A DNA stretch of 64,000 nt from Sorghum bicolor (GCF_000003195.3 NC_012870.2:20142501-20206500), one strand, 5' to 3'. Shown: positions 35,422 through 47,248, numbered from the stretch's first letter. Notes: generated by a model from the letters alone, not told the origin. Numbers and translations: made by a program.

Positions 35422-35881
35422 GGCCTTGTTTAGTTTCCAAAAATTTTATAATTTTTTTTAATTTCTCATCGTATCGAATCTTTATACGTATGCATGGAGC
35501 ATTAAATATAGATAAAAATAAAAACTAGTTGCACAGTTTGGTCGGAATTGACGAGACGAATCTTTTGAACCTAGTTAAATACAAACGAAAGTGCTATTAT
35601 TCCTATTTTGCAAAAAATTTTAGGCCTTGTTTAAATGCACCCAAAAACCCAAAACTTTACAAGATTCCCCATCACATCGAATCTTGAGGCACATGCATGG
35701 AGTATTAAATATAGATAAAAATAAGAACTAATTACAGTTTGTTTGTAAATCGCGAGACGAATCTTTTAAGCCTAGTTACTCCATGATTAGACAATGTTTG
35801 TCAAATAAAAACGAAAGTGATACAGTGTCAAAATCCAAAAAAATTTTAAATCTAAACAAGCCCTTAGAAGTAAACAAGGCC
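35422..35881 (-). mobile_element. GGCCTTGTTTAG-family MITE carrying a nested copy of itself
   Basis: The outer copy runs from GGCCTTGTTTAGTTTCC to AAGTAAACAAGGCC, flanked by TTA at 35419-35421 and 35882-35884. Confidence 0.87.
35624..35863 (-). mobile_element. Inner GGCCTTGTTTAG-family MITE
   Basis: A second copy (GGCCTTGTTTAAATGC to CTAAACAAGCCC) sits inside the outer one with its own TTA duplication at 35621-35623 and 35864-35866. Confidence 0.87.
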
Positions 35882-35884
35882 TTA

Positions 35885-36653
35885 AGTGAGGACAAGTTAT
35901 TTTAAAAATTTACCTAAATGCGTTGTTCATGGGGCCGATAATAACAGCAATACTGTGTCACGAGGAGTGGGAGAGTGGTTGCTCAGCCCTGTCAGATAAG
36001 GCTTGTGTATATCAGTATATGGGGCCGATAATCGTTGACCCACGGCATGCTATGCTTGGTAGGAGTACACTGATAGGCATGCATTGTGGTCGTTCGTTGG
36101 AGACACAGATGAACAATACTGATCGTGATCGTGTGTCGCCGTAGCCTGTATAGATTCATGTTTCATGCATTGTCCGGGTGCATGCATGCTGTATACCGGT
36201 CGTCCGTAGCCACATGCATTGTCTCAAAATGATTTTTGCTCCCATCGACCCGGCCGGCTTCGGCGTCACCCGGCCAGTAGTTTCGGTCAGTCGTACGTCG
36301 CCGCAGCGCTGCCATGTCGTGTGCATGAACAGCACGCAGCTAGCGTTGCGTGGCACACCGTCGCATTCGTTGCATTGCACGACTCATGAATTGCAACATA
36401 GGAGGCTACAGTACGCTGCATCAGGGTAGTGGGGCCAGAAAGGGTGGTGCGGGCAGGCCCACCTGCCACTGGGAGGAGTAAAGCGGAAGCAAAGATGGAA
36501 AACTTCTCGTGAGGCGTGACAAGACACAGGAGAGGGGAAAAAAAGTTTGAAAAGTCTGTGGGAGCAGGAAAAGTGACTACTGTACCCTTGCAACAATACG
36601 CTTGCACCATGGCAGCAGCAGCAGCAGCGAGGAGGGCCTCTGCCGCTTGCTTT
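35885..36653. other. Intergenic DNA, nothing recognised
   Basis: GGGGCCGATAAT occurs at about 35931 and 36020. A CAG triplet run lies at 36612-36626. No gene is supported. Confidence 0.3.
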
Positions 36654-36885
36654 GGGCTTGTTTAGATTCAAAAACTTTTTGAATTTTGACACCGTAGTAC
36701 TTTCGTTTTTATTTGACAAACATTATCTAATTATAGAATAACTAGGCTTAAAAGATTCATCTCGTGATTTACAGACAAACTGTGTAATTAGTTTTTATTT
36801 TTATCTATATTTAATACTCCATGCATGTGCTGTAAGATTCGATGTGATGGAGAATCTTGTAAAGTTTTGGGTTTTTGGGTGCATC
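36654..36885 (+). mobile_element. GGCCTTGTTTAG-family MITE
   Basis: GGGCTTGTTTAGATTC at the left end with the full core. The right end finishes GGGTTTTTGGGTGCATCT and lacks the usual AACAAGGCC. Confidence 0.75.
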
Positions 36886-36892
36886 TATTGCT

Positions 36893-37137
36893 GGGCCTTG
36901 TTTAGTTCCGGAAAATGAAAAGTTTTCGGTAATGTAGCAGTTTCGTTTGTTTGTGACAAATATTATCCAATTATGGACTAACTAGGATCAAAAGATTAGT
37001 CTCGTGATTTACAGCTAAACTATGTAATTAGTTTTTATTTTCGTCTATATTTAATGTTTCATGCATGTGCCACAAGATTCAATGTGACGGAGAATCTTGA
37101 AAACTTTTTGGTTTTCAGGGTGAAATAAACAAGTCCC
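36893..37137 (+). mobile_element. GGCCTTGTTTAG-family MITE, directly beside the previous copy
   Basis: GGGCCTTGTTTAGTTCC to GTGAAATAAACAAGTCCC, same orientation as the neighbour eight bases away. Confidence 0.87.
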
Positions 37138-37672
37138 TGGTTTGCTTGGCTCTCAACCTCCCTTTTCCCCCTTGTGCATGTCGGTGGTCTGGACGATGAA
37201 ACATGAATTGAGAGTCTGTATAACGAGTTAACGACGAGTCGGGCACAATTACCCTCAAAAAAGAAAAAAAAACGAGTCGAGCACAAGGTAACGAACTGTA
37301 CGTAGTAACGAACGGTCGCAACTCCTTGTGGACCGACGAAATTTGTGTGTTCCAGAACGGGCTGGCTTGCATGATGCATGCGATGAAATTTGGCCTACGG
37401 AGTACCAGTATTTCATACAGCTTCTTTGAGAAAAAATGTTCCAGTACTTTCGCCTGCCGTCGTCCAAACTCCAAGCGGCGGTCCACCGTACCCTTTACCA
37501 CGGCAAGAGCCACCGTCCAAACTCAGTCGCATGCAATGCAAATACTACGGGTATCTCACGTTTCTCGGCTGTACAGTAGTACTCCTAGGAGTAGGCACGC
37601 GAGAAAAGGAGGCGGATGCTCCGTCACACGTGCCGTGCTCCCCACACACTCTCTTCGTCCGGGTCAGGCTTT
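37138..37672. other. Intergenic DNA, nothing recognised
   Basis: Open frames on both strands are overlapping shadows with no recognisable protein. Confidence 0.3.
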
Positions 37673-37877
37673 TTTCTTAGTCGTTAAAGTTTAACGGATA
37701 TATTTTTATTTTATTTTAAAAATTAGTGTCTAATTATAAATTAATTAGATGTAAAAGATTCGTCTAGTAAATTACTCTTTAGTCATTTTTAATTTCATAA
37801 ATAGTCTACTTTATGCATCTGTTTAAACATTCCATGCGACAGAAGTTAAACTTTACCGACACCAACCAAACATGGCC
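37673..37877. mobile_element. MITE-like element with TTAAAGTTTAAC ends
   Basis: GTTAAAGTTTAACGG near 37683 and GTTAAACTTTACCG near 37845 form inverted ends around AAAAGATTCGTC. It is related in layout to the other MITEs but of a different family. Confidence 0.5.
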
Positions 37878-38460
37878 TTAAATATTTCCTCTATACAGGG
37901 ATAAATGTAGAAAAATATTTAGGAGGCTTCTTCTACTTTAAAATAACTTCAACTTTTTCTTAAAGTGTATCAATAAGAGAAATTTGTAGAAGGGGTTAAA
38001 GCATAGGTTCAGCGGCCGTAGGGGGTGCTGGAGCTCCGGTAGCTCCACCGTTGGCTTTGTCACTGGCTTCATCTTAAATTGTAAGCTACTGCAAGAATGT
38101 TGAAGAGTCACGGAGAACTACAAAGATTTATAACATCAAATAAGTATAATATGAAAATATAATTAATGAGAAATGTAATGATACTAAATTGACATTATAA
38201 ATATTATTATCTTATTATATAAATTTAGTTAAATTTAAGATAATTTGACTCTCCAAAATTATTAAAATGACCGGTGGACGAAGGAAAGGGAGTATGTGAC
38301 AAAATGACCATCGAGAATCAGGGCTGGTAGAAATTAGTGCTAGTCTTTTAGTATTTGACGACACGGTGAAGTAGAGTAGCAAGCGAGTTACCGAATGGTT
38401 TCCACACGATCGTGGCCCCCGCCTTAAGCTCTGTTTGGTTTTGGTGTCATCAGCGAATCA
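37878..38460. other. AT-rich intergenic DNA, nothing recognised
   Basis: No coding region supported. Confidence 0.3.
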
Positions 38461-38691
38461 GGTCTTGTTTAGTTGGCAAAATTTTGAGTTTTTGGCTACT
38501 GTAGCACTTTTGTTTTTATTTGACAAATATTGTCCAATCATGGAGTAACTAGGCTCAAAAGATTCATCTCACAAATTACAGGTAAACTGTGCAATTAGTT
38601 TTTATTTTCATCTATATTTAAAGCTCCATGCATGCGACCAAAGATTCGATGTGACGGGGAATTTTAAAAATTTTTGCGAACTAAACAAGGC
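38461..38691 (+). mobile_element. GGCCTTGTTTAG-family MITE
   Basis: GGTCTTGTTTAGTTGG to GCGAACTAAACAAGGC with a complete core. Confidence 0.87.
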
Positions 38692-38910
38692 AGGCCATCC
38701 CTGGCCTCTTTTCGTTGCGTTACCCTACCTCACCATCCTACGCGCCGGATGCAGGTAGAATGAGGAGGCGCCTAGTGTCACCACCAGTTCGCTTCGCTTA
38801 AACTTGACTGATGTTAATACTGATTTATTAAGAGAGATTATTTTTTCGTTAAAATGTCCGCTGGAGTAGTTCGAGCGAACAGGGTCGCCTGGACAGGAAG
38901 GAGGCGCCCG

Positions 38911-39098
38911 GCACATCTTGTGGCATATGCATGGAGCATTAAATATACATGAAAACAAAAACTAATTGCACAGTTCATCTGTAAACCGTGAGATGAATCT
39001 TTTGAGTCTAGTTACTTTATGATTAGACAAGGTTTGTCAAATAAAAACGAAAGTGCTACGGTGCCGTTTTCAGAAGTTTTAGCGAACTGAACAAGGCC
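38911..39098 (-). mobile_element. GGCCTTGTTTAG-family MITE, one end lost
   Basis: Reverse-orientation core from GGCACATCTTGTGG to GCGAACTGAACAAGGCC. The other terminal repeat is missing. Confidence 0.75.
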
Positions 39099-39470
39099 TA
39101 ACCGATGGGAAATGGAGGGAGCCGGCGGGAAACGACGCGGAGCGGTGCTGGTGGGTGTAGTCATCTCCACCTCGCGTCGCATGAAGCGCAGCGTGGCCGG
39201 GTTCGAGCTTCCACCGCTGCCGGTCGGGACCAAAACAGGCGGTCACGTCGTTGCCGGCGGACCCTCCCCTCCCTTGCCCTGCCCGAGTGGGCCGGCTTTG
39301 CGGTGCACGCAGGCCTGGCCGCCCTGGGGCCACGGCAAAACATTCTCTGCCGTCGAGTACTCGTGTCGAGCGTTGGTCGTGATCCCTTTCATTTGGCGCC
39401 GTCCCTTTAATTTCTACGCGTAGATCCCGGCCAATCAGAGGCTCATGCTGCTGCGACGACCAAGCTTTCT

Positions 39471-39472
<2 letters not shown>
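39099..39472. other. GC-rich intergenic DNA, nothing recognised
   Basis: Several overlapping open frames on both strands reflect GC content. No conserved motif was seen. Confidence 0.3.

Positions 39473-39524
<52 letters not shown>
39473..39524. repeat. (TA)n microsatellite
   Basis: About 25 TA units; no micron-like element is attached here. Confidence 0.95.
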
Positions 39525-39934
39525 TCCTAGGACTACTGTAGCATGCAATTGGAATGTAGGAGGGAGTGCTACAGGATGCCGGCATGATTTTGCTTTCCGT
39601 CGCGCAAGAAACAATGTGCACCGAACTCAAACCGACTGAAATTAAAGGGATGATATCGGCCCGGTAAAAGCATGTAGCCTCTCAACAAAGCACCCAACTT
39701 CTGCAACCAACTAACCGACTGACCGACCTGCTGCGCCTTCAGCAAAGCAGCAGCATGTTAGCCTCTCAAAGTTCTTTACATATATACACAAAAGTAAAAG
39801 GGGAAAACAAAAAAAGGACCGGTGCAATCGAAAGATGCAGATTGCTGCTGGGGGCTAGTACTGTGTCAAAGATCGAAGCAGCTGCAACGCAAGCCACACT
39901 GTAAACAATACAACACACGTAGGGCCCTTGATGT

Positions 39935-40120
39935 TCATGCGAGCTTTTGGAAGTTTTCAAGGGTTTTCGTACCCACCGGTGGTCTTTGAGGGCAGAGTTT
40001 AACAATCCTCCCCAGGGCCCCCCTGTGCCGCTCAAATCTCGGCATATTTTCAAAGGCAGCTTCTTTGGGGTCCTTTCCGTCGAAATGAAAACCCTTTCTT
40101 TGTTCGTCAGGTAGGCCCAT
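39935..40120 (-). CDS. Possible 61-residue protein, unrecognised
   Basis: The ATG at 40120 sits in a good plant context (ACCATGG). The frame encodes a hydrophilic, mixed-composition protein (GFHFDGKDPKEAAFENMPRF, then an Arg/Lys-rich middle and ENFQKLA end) with TGA at 39935-39937. It has no signal peptide or membrane segment, and no low-complexity bias. It belongs to no family I recognise. It could be a small gene, an exon relic or chance; no splice sites or homologous copies were found around it. Confidence 0.2.
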   Translation of the reverse strand: MGLPDEQRKGFHFDGKDPKEAAFENMPRFERHRGALGRIVKLCPQRPPVGTKTLENFQKLA

Positions 40121-40212
40121 GGTACGTGGAACGATCGACGTGAACGACTAGCTATGGCCACCGGAATTGCATATACATATATAATATCAAAAGAGCAAGT
40201 GGTCCTGGTCAT

Positions 40213-41174
40213 TTTTCAGCTTTAAGAAGAGCGAAGGCTTCCGAGATGAACATCCGCATCTTCTTTTTGCCTACGTTGGATTTGTTCTCGTAGTCAGATA
40301 GACAGAAACGACCGCCCTAAGCTAGCTACGTGTTGCATGAAAATTTTGAATTTGTGAGAAAACTTTTCATCCACGAACTAAACAAGGCGTAAACTAACAT
40401 CATATCGACGACGACGACAAGGTCACAACACCATGCAACAATCTGGTCGTTGGATCGATGGGGTCTCATGCACCTCACCTAGCAGCCGCCGTACCGGTGG
40501 TCCTCTTGGCTAGCTCGATCGTCCTGGCCTGGCCGGCTGGCCGCCTCTCAGCTCTCGCAATCGATCATAGTACTCCGTAGTAGATAGGCAAAATTAATAA
40601 AAGGTTGCACGGCCGTTGGGTCGACCAAATTCTTGTTCTTTTTCTCTTTTTTTGATTGTTGGGCTGTGCCAATCTCACCGTGCTGTGCCGTACCGTACCG
40701 GGCCGGGGCGCCTCTCGCATGCATGCCTTACAGCGCCTGCGTGTGCCACAACATATAATGCTCTCCCTGTAGCTCTAACCTGTGCCTTTTGTGATGAATG
40801 GAAGCTTCAACACGAGCAGGAGATAGTCTACATGCATGGCACGCACGCTGAGTGTTCAGATTCAGCTAGTGCGGCCAGAAAAGAACGAGAACCTGCATTG
40901 CATGCATGCATGCATGGATGCAAACAGGAGTGAGTCGAGACATGTTCGAGAGCCATACCATACAGTGCCAGTGGGCACCAATTTGGTACGGCAGCCGGGA
41001 GATGCGTGTCTTTTCCATGCAACACGCCATGCGCTGATTAATGCGCACGGAACAAATGGGTACGTACGGTGGGCCGGGCCGGGGCGCATACGATACAGGT
41101 GTGGTGGTATCACAAGCCGACGAAATTATCGGACAAACCAGATCGATCCATGTCCCTAGGGCAGGCAAGATAGA
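40213..41174. other. Intergenic DNA with a MITE scrap, nothing recognised
   Basis: A remnant of the GGCCTTGTTTAG family (ACGAACTAAACAAGGC) is at about 40373-40388. The rest shows no gene. Confidence 0.35.
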
Positions 41175-41177
41175 TAA

Positions 41178-41382
41178 GGCTAGTCTCAATGCATATTTTA
41201 TGAGAGTGTCATGCATATTAAATAGGGTGTCATATAAGCAAAATGCTGACTTGGCAGAGTCATTAAATGAAGGAGTTTCATCAGATGAGAGAGGAGTTTC
41301 ATCCTCATAAAACTCTTGTGGCTCGGTTACCTAGTTTACAGTTTTGGTAACTGTGCCATGAAACTATGCATTGAGACTGACC
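41178..41382 (-). mobile_element. Tourist-like MITE, first of an inverted pair
   Basis: GGCTAGTCTCAATGC to GCATTGAGACTGACC, 205 bp, flanked by TAA at 41175-41177 and 41383-41385. It is reversed relative to its neighbour. Confidence 0.88.
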
Positions 41383-41385
41383 TAA

Positions 41386-41590
41386 GGTCAGTCTCAATGC
41401 ATAGTTTTATAGCACAGTTACCAAGACTATAAACTAGGTAACCGAGCCATAGGAGCTTTATGGGGATGAAACTCCTCTCTCATCTGATGAAACTCCTTCA
41501 TTTAATGACCCTGCCAAGTCAGCAGTTTTACTTATGTGGCACCCTATTTAATGTGCATGACACTCTCATGAAACATGCATTGAAACTGAC
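41386..41590 (+). mobile_element. Tourist-like MITE, second of an inverted pair
   Basis: GGTCAGTCTCAATGC to GCATTGAAACTGAC, 205 bp. It shares the single TAA at 41383-41385 with the first copy and is homologous to the copy at 18928. It is followed by a short TA run. Confidence 0.88.
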
Positions 41591-42587
41591 TATATATATA
41601 TATATACACGTGGCGCACGTCCATCTATATGTTACGGACATCCGATCCACACCCATGCGTAACAAATGGAGGTTTGTTCTGGGACACTGCTAGGACGGAC
41701 CGACGCTTGGGTCGGGACCGGTGGTGGTCATGCACGGCACGGGTGATGCAGACGCAGGCGGTCCTGAGTGTCCAAGTGAGACGCATTCTCCTTACTTGAG
41801 TCAAAAAATTTGAGTGTCCCCAGAGCCCCAGTCCCCACGATGCATGCGGAGCTACTCGCTAGGGACCTCCTCCTCCTTCTCCGGGCCCGGTTTTGTCATG
41901 ACTTTTCGCCGATTAGACGTGTTTTGTTTCGCTAAAATTTGACTTATGTTAATATTTATATTCAAATGTTTTGAGAGAAAAACGTACAAAGTAGCGCTGA
42001 AAAATATGACGTCGTTATTTTCCTCACCCCAGTGTTTGCTCCACACGCCTACACTGCACGGTGAGTAGCAGCAGCAATAGTAATGCCCGGCGGCGAACAA
42101 AAGAATGGCGATCGAGACCCATCCATCCAAGGGCCAAGCAGGTGTACGTACGCATGCAGGTAGGCCTGCAGGGCATTGCCTGGTGCTCCACGTTGGATGA
42201 GCCTGCCTTGGAAGGCAAGAATGGGGGGCCGTGGCTCTAGCATGCCAAAGCATGGGCAATCGTTTGTTTCTTTATATATTGGCCGAGAGTAGCGGGCGCG
42301 GCGGTCATCATGCTCATGTACCTTCATCTACACTCACTTCTTCTCCCTCTATTTTAATTTGTAAGTATTTTTAAAAATTTTAGAGAATCAAATCATGCTA
42401 AATTTAACTAAATTTATAAAAGCTATAAATTTTAATGTGACGAAGAATCTTAAAATGTTTTAAATTTTGGAGTCAATCAGAGATGACGACGGACACCAAA
42501 AATAGACCCACGGCATTCCATGTCGTGGCCCATGACTGTATCCAACAATGCCCGTGGTGCTAAAGCAGGCCTATGGCAGTAGGTAAG
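41591..42587. other. Intergenic DNA with a partial Stowaway-like end
   Basis: CTCCCTCTATTTTAATTTG at about 42344 looks like one Stowaway end with body to about 42470. No gene was recognised. Confidence 0.35.
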
Positions 42588-42755
42588 GCTGTAGTATTTT
42601 CGTTTTTATTTAGCAAATATTATTTAATTATGGATTAATTAGAATCAAAAGATTTATCTTGCGATGTATAGATAAATTGTGTAATTAGTTTTTATTTTAT
42701 CTATATTCAATGCTTCATGCATGTGTTGTAAGATTCGATGTGATGAAAAATCGTA
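42588..42755 (+). mobile_element. GGCCTTGTTTAG-family MITE fragment, first of an inverted pair
   Basis: Core from GTAGTATTTTCG to GATTCGATGTGATG in plus orientation. Confidence 0.75.
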
Positions 42756-42941
42756 AATTTTACGACACATGTATGGAGCATTAAATATAGATAAAAAAGA
42801 ATAACTAATTATACAATTTGTCTGTAATTTGCGAGATGAATTTTTTAAGTCTAGTTAGTCCATGGTTGGATAATAACTATTAAATACAAACGAAAGTGCT
42901 ATAATACTCAAAACCAAAAATTTCACCATCTAAACCAGGCC
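42756..42941 (-). mobile_element. GGCCTTGTTTAG-family MITE fragment, second of an inverted pair
   Basis: Reverse-orientation core from ACGACACATGTATGGAGC to CATCTAAACCAGGCC, followed by TTA at 42942-42944. Confidence 0.75.
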
Positions 42942-43186
42942 TTATATCGATGAATTGAATGACAAACGAGCTTATTGGGTGTGTCTCACGCAACGCCGCA
43001 GTCTTTTTCTAGTGAGAGTTGCTTGGCTGATAAGACATGACTGAAAGTACTATTTGGTGATTTATAGTGGGAGAAAAACGCTGCTAAATACCTAGCAGAT
43101 TCGGCAGATAGACTCAAGCGAACACTCGAACTCCAGAACCGATAGATGTTTCAAACTCTATCTTATCTTAATGTTATTGCCACGTG

Positions 43187-43547
43187 CTTCCTCTTTCCCG
43201 AAATAAGAGTATATTTAGGATTCAAATGTGCAAACTACTGTAGCTGTGGAAATTACATTTTTACCCCTAAGAAGTGGAGCTAAACTGGCAGTACAGGTGC
43301 CGTGGAGATGGTGCCGCCTGCCGTAGGATGGGAGTCTCGGTGGTAGCGGTGACCAAATGGTGCTCAAGATCCTTCCAGGTTAGTTTTCCTTTTTGACGAG
43401 CCTCTTTGTTTGGCTGAAAAGTCATGACTGAATTTACTATTTATTCTGAATGACTATCAGAATTCGACAGATATGCTCAAAAGAATAAATCTTAATTGTG
43501 GAATAAATTTTAAACTCTAGATGTACTTTTATTTTAGGTCAGAGAGA
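43187..43547. mobile_element. Degenerate Stowaway-like MITE
   Basis: CCTCTTTCCCGAAATAAGAG at the left and TTATTTTAGGTCAGAGAGAG at the right are worn Stowaway-type ends. A GTTTGGCTGA...GCTCAA scrap (about 43408-43480) appears nested inside. Confidence 0.5.
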
Positions 43548-45166
43548 GTATGTGATAATTAAGAAAAGGCGTGCTGTAGAAAGAATGAGTAATCATACAG
43601 ACACCAACTCAGTGAAGTCTACTCAACTCATTGACAATAGTAGCAATCTGGTGTGATTTGCTTCTGAATTATTCACTTTTGATGTTATGAGAAAACAAGT
43701 AACCCAGTAATTCTACATCTGAATTACCTACCAATGGTAGTATGAAAGATAATATAAATAATTAACCTATCGCATTTACACATGGATCTACTGAAAGATA
43801 ATTTAATATACCACTTAAGTTGCACATGAAGAGCTATTATATAATTAGAGCTAAGGTTTCAATTAAACACATATTGTTGAAAAACACGGTGATGTAAAGG
43901 GAAATGTATGATTAGTAGATGAAAAAAATGTATAGCCAATTACTAGCTAAAATTTATTAGAACCAAATAGAGCTTACATGGTATTGTCTTAGAAAGAAAG
44001 ATAGCGCAAAGATAACATAAGGTTCTAGCACAATATCATGTTTTAGTGCCTTAACTTTGACCATTTATAACTAAAAAATTACCAATATTTAGGATATGAG
44101 AAATAAATACCATTATATTAATTATAAAATATTTTTTTCATAATAAATTAATCTAGCGCCTAGAAACTTGATCAAATAGAACTACTTTAACTAGCACGCG
44201 ACCCATAGTTGTATTCTTTTTTGGGACAGAGGGAGTTTGTAATATTATAAGATTCTAATCCATGTAGGAGTGCATGTTTTGGTGTACTTAGACTGTTTAA
44301 TTCAGCACAATAACTTCATTTGTGGTAGGCATTTTACTCAGCGGAGGTATATACTCCTATATGAACTTGGGACAATTACACATATCTGACATGGTAATCT
44401 TGGGCGATCCATGCATGATTTGGGACGATGGCATTTTCATCTGCAGAGCCCAGGCATTCGTCGCTGCAACAATGAGTGTGTGGCTTTATGGTTTATTATG
44501 GCAGTGCCCAACAGTTGGGCCGTGTACAGATTCCCTCGGCTTTGCCCAAATTTCCCGCTGGCTGAGGCAGAGGAAGGGCCAGGCGCCATGATGCACGTCG
44601 CGCGTGTTTTTTTTCAAAGGGGCCATCATTCTATTGGGCCGGCCGGTGAAGCGGTGGCCTGCTGCCAGTGCATTAACCCGCTACAGAAGCACATTGTCGC
44701 GCGTGAACCGTGATCATTAGCCACGAGGAAAGAAAATGCCGCGTGACGCATGCAACTGCTGCAGCCTCCGTCCGCTCTCCCAACACGGCGGTAGCAGCGC
44801 AGCGCAGCGCGCGCGGCGGCACAGCCAGACGAGGCAAAGGCAACAGAAGTGGTCGTCCTCGCCTCTAGTCCGGCAGTCTCATCTCACGCAGCGGTCGGCA
44901 GTGGCATGCGTTTTGGACGATCTCGACGGATGATTTCTAGCTGCTCTTTTGTCGATCTGACCGAGACGAGACGACGACGGACAAGCAAAGACTGATGGTA
45001 CTACCCCACGGGGCCGGCTACGTGGTCCTTGGGTTGTTCGTGCTTGAGAAGAATCTGAAGCATCTCTAAAAGCTATGCAAAAACTCGCAGACGGCGAGAC
45101 AAGGAAAAAAGCTGCGCCGTCGTACACAGTACGATGCTCATGATGATATATGGGTACTCCGGAATA
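43548..45166. other. Intergenic DNA with one Stowaway-type end
   Basis: GGGACAGAGGGAG at about 44223 is a Stowaway right end; its partner is not clear. Open frames at 44322-44713 and 44736-44933 resemble nothing known. Confidence 0.35.
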
Positions 45167-45402
45167 GGGCCTTGTTAGTTAAAAAAAAAATTTGTAAAAA
45201 AATTTAGATCCTTGTCACATCGAATCTTACGGTATATGCATGAAATATTAAATATAGATAAAAATAATAACTAATTGCATAATTTGTCTGTAATTTGTGA
45301 GACGATTGAGCCTAGTTAGTCCATGATTGGACAATATTTATTAAATACAAACGAAAGTGCTACAGTGTCTGTTTTGTAATTTTTTTAGAACTAAACATGG
45401 CC
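45167..45402 (-). mobile_element. GGCCTTGTTTAG-family MITE
   Basis: GGGCCTTGTTAGTT to GAACTAAACATGGCC with a reverse-orientation core. Confidence 0.85.
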
Positions 45403-45436
45403 TAGATGTGTAAGTGAGAGGTTTATGGAGAATCTA

Positions 45437-45668
45437 GGCCTTGTTCAGTTCGCAAAAACTTGTGAAAAACGGCACTGTAGCACTTTCGTTTTTATTTGAT
45501 AAACATTGTCCAATTATAGAGTAACTAGGCTCAAAAGATTCATCTCGCGGTTTACAGATAAACTGTGCAAATAGTTTTTATTTTTATGTATATTTAATGC
45601 TCCATGCATTCGCCGCAAGATTCGATGTGACGGGGAATCTTGAAAATTTTTGCCAACTAAACAAGGCC
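45437..45668 (+). mobile_element. GGCCTTGTTTAG-family MITE
   Basis: GGCCTTGTTCAGTTCGC to GCCAACTAAACAAGGCC with a full core. Confidence 0.87.
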
Positions 45669-45739
45669 TAAAAGATGGATATCTGATAGGTAGATATAGC
45701 ACGTGCACTGTGCACGGAGGTCGACCGCGACACCGACAC

Positions 45740-45965
45740 GGCCTTGTTTAGTTCATGATAAAAGTTTTTAAGTATTATAGCATATTTAGAATTATAACAA
45801 TTAATGTTCAATCACAGACTAATTAGACTTAGAAAATTCGTCTCGCAAAATACATGCAAACTATATAATTAGTTATTTTTTAATCTATATTTAATGTTTC
45901 ATGCATATGTCCAAATATTCGATGTGATGAGATAAAAAGTTTTTCGATATGAGCTAAACAGGTCC
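45740..45965 (+). mobile_element. GGCCTTGTTTAG-family MITE, diverged
   Basis: GGCCTTGTTTAGTTC to GAGCTAAACAGGTCC; the core is more divergent than in neighbouring copies. Confidence 0.82.
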
Positions 45966-46550
45966 AAAAGCTCAGGCAAAATCACAACCAGTGTGCATCC
46001 CATCAGACCAGGTCAATGAAGAAGATGAAGCACCTAGCTACAGGAGTACGCTGCCGTCTTGCGGGGCTAGAGGGGCCTGCCACTCTTGTGCCATCTTGGC
46101 CAAGTGGAAGAAGACCACCAAGGCGAGGGTGCTCTTACAACGGAGGACCCCATCGGTCTTGTTCAGCTGGCGCCACTAGCCTTCGGCTGCCACAACTTAG
46201 TAGCAAGAACAACAACTATCTTCAGTGTCTATACCCGCAAAACGGGTTGTTTCTTTCCTAAAATATGGGTTCACATCATAGCCACATTTGAATCACGATT
46301 CAGTTACACAAAACATACAGTAGCATTATTTAGCGTAGCTCTCTCTCTCTTTTATTTGACTCATTATCACAAGTCAACACTATCAACATTCAGTCAATGC
46401 AATCAACCTTCATCATGAAAAAAGACAAAGCTATTCAGTTTAGGATTCATTTGTCTTTTCTAGCTTCCTCTTCCTCATGGACCCTCGATCAACCTCTCGA
46501 TCCAGTCTACCTCCAAGTTAAGATATCCTCCCCACTCTGTCTAAGTTCAG
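45966..46550. other. Intergenic DNA, nothing recognised
   Basis: Three overlapping short frames at 45991-46418 lack any conserved motif. Confidence 0.3.
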
Positions 46551-47248
46551 TGTCATGACCCAATCCAGCCATGTGAGCTACAAAGGCGTGGACTCGAGAC
46601 GGGTCAGTTGGGCATAGTGTGAGCACGGTAGTGGCATATTCTATCTACTCCTTGTTTGTTTGACTGATAAGCCATGGCAGAAAGTACTGTTGGTTGATTT
46701 ATTGTGACTGATAAGCTCAAGCGAACAAGAAGTAGGAAGAGTCCAGAAGTTAAGATTAGTTGTAAGTCAAGTTATAATGTCAAGTCTAGTATTCTCTATT
46801 AAATATAAGGGGAGATGTATCATTTCAATCTAGCAAAAATAATTCAGGGTAAAACCATATCCCTCTCTTCTCTTGCCGTTGCCACCTCTCCTCTCAACCT
46901 CTTGCGCATGCCAGCGCCCACGTTGCCATCACCAGTTCCCACGCCGCTACACACCACGGGTCGGGCGAGTCACATCCTCTTGCTACAGCCATCTCCTCCC
47001 CTTGCTAAAGGACAACTTTGTTCTAAAGCAATTCCTTCTTCCAATATTCCTTTTCTCTTCCCAATTCTTCCCCTAAAGATGTTCTACATGTCATCTTCCA
47101 TGTGCCCGATCGACAACAGAACCTGCTGCCATTGCTCTCTCCCTCTCTCTAGGCGTGGCCAGCCCTAGGGCTACCGTTCCTTCTCTCAAATCCCTAAACT
47201 TTGCCTCTAATTAAGGGGAAGTCACCCCCTCAGGTTAGGGGCATGACA
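46551..47248 (+). repeat. LTR of a degenerate retrotransposon
   Basis: It begins TGTCATGACCC and ends GGGGCATGACA, with inverted TGTCATG/CATGACA ends, 698 bp. A TATA-like AAATATAAGG is at 46801. Directly after it, TTGGTATCCATAGC resembles the initiator-Met primer site TGGTATCAGAGC. An inserted 79-bp MITE lies at 46651-46729. Confidence 0.72.
46651..46729. mobile_element. Small MITE (79 bp) inside the LTR
   Basis: CTTGTTTGTTTGACTGATAAG to AAGCTCAAGCGAACAAG, with inverted CTTGTTTG/CGAACAAG ends. A related scrap is seen at about 43006-43110. Confidence 0.65.

Noticed and set aside
44322..44933. Overlapping frames as a small gene
   Set aside because: Three frames overlap without splice support or recognisable domains.
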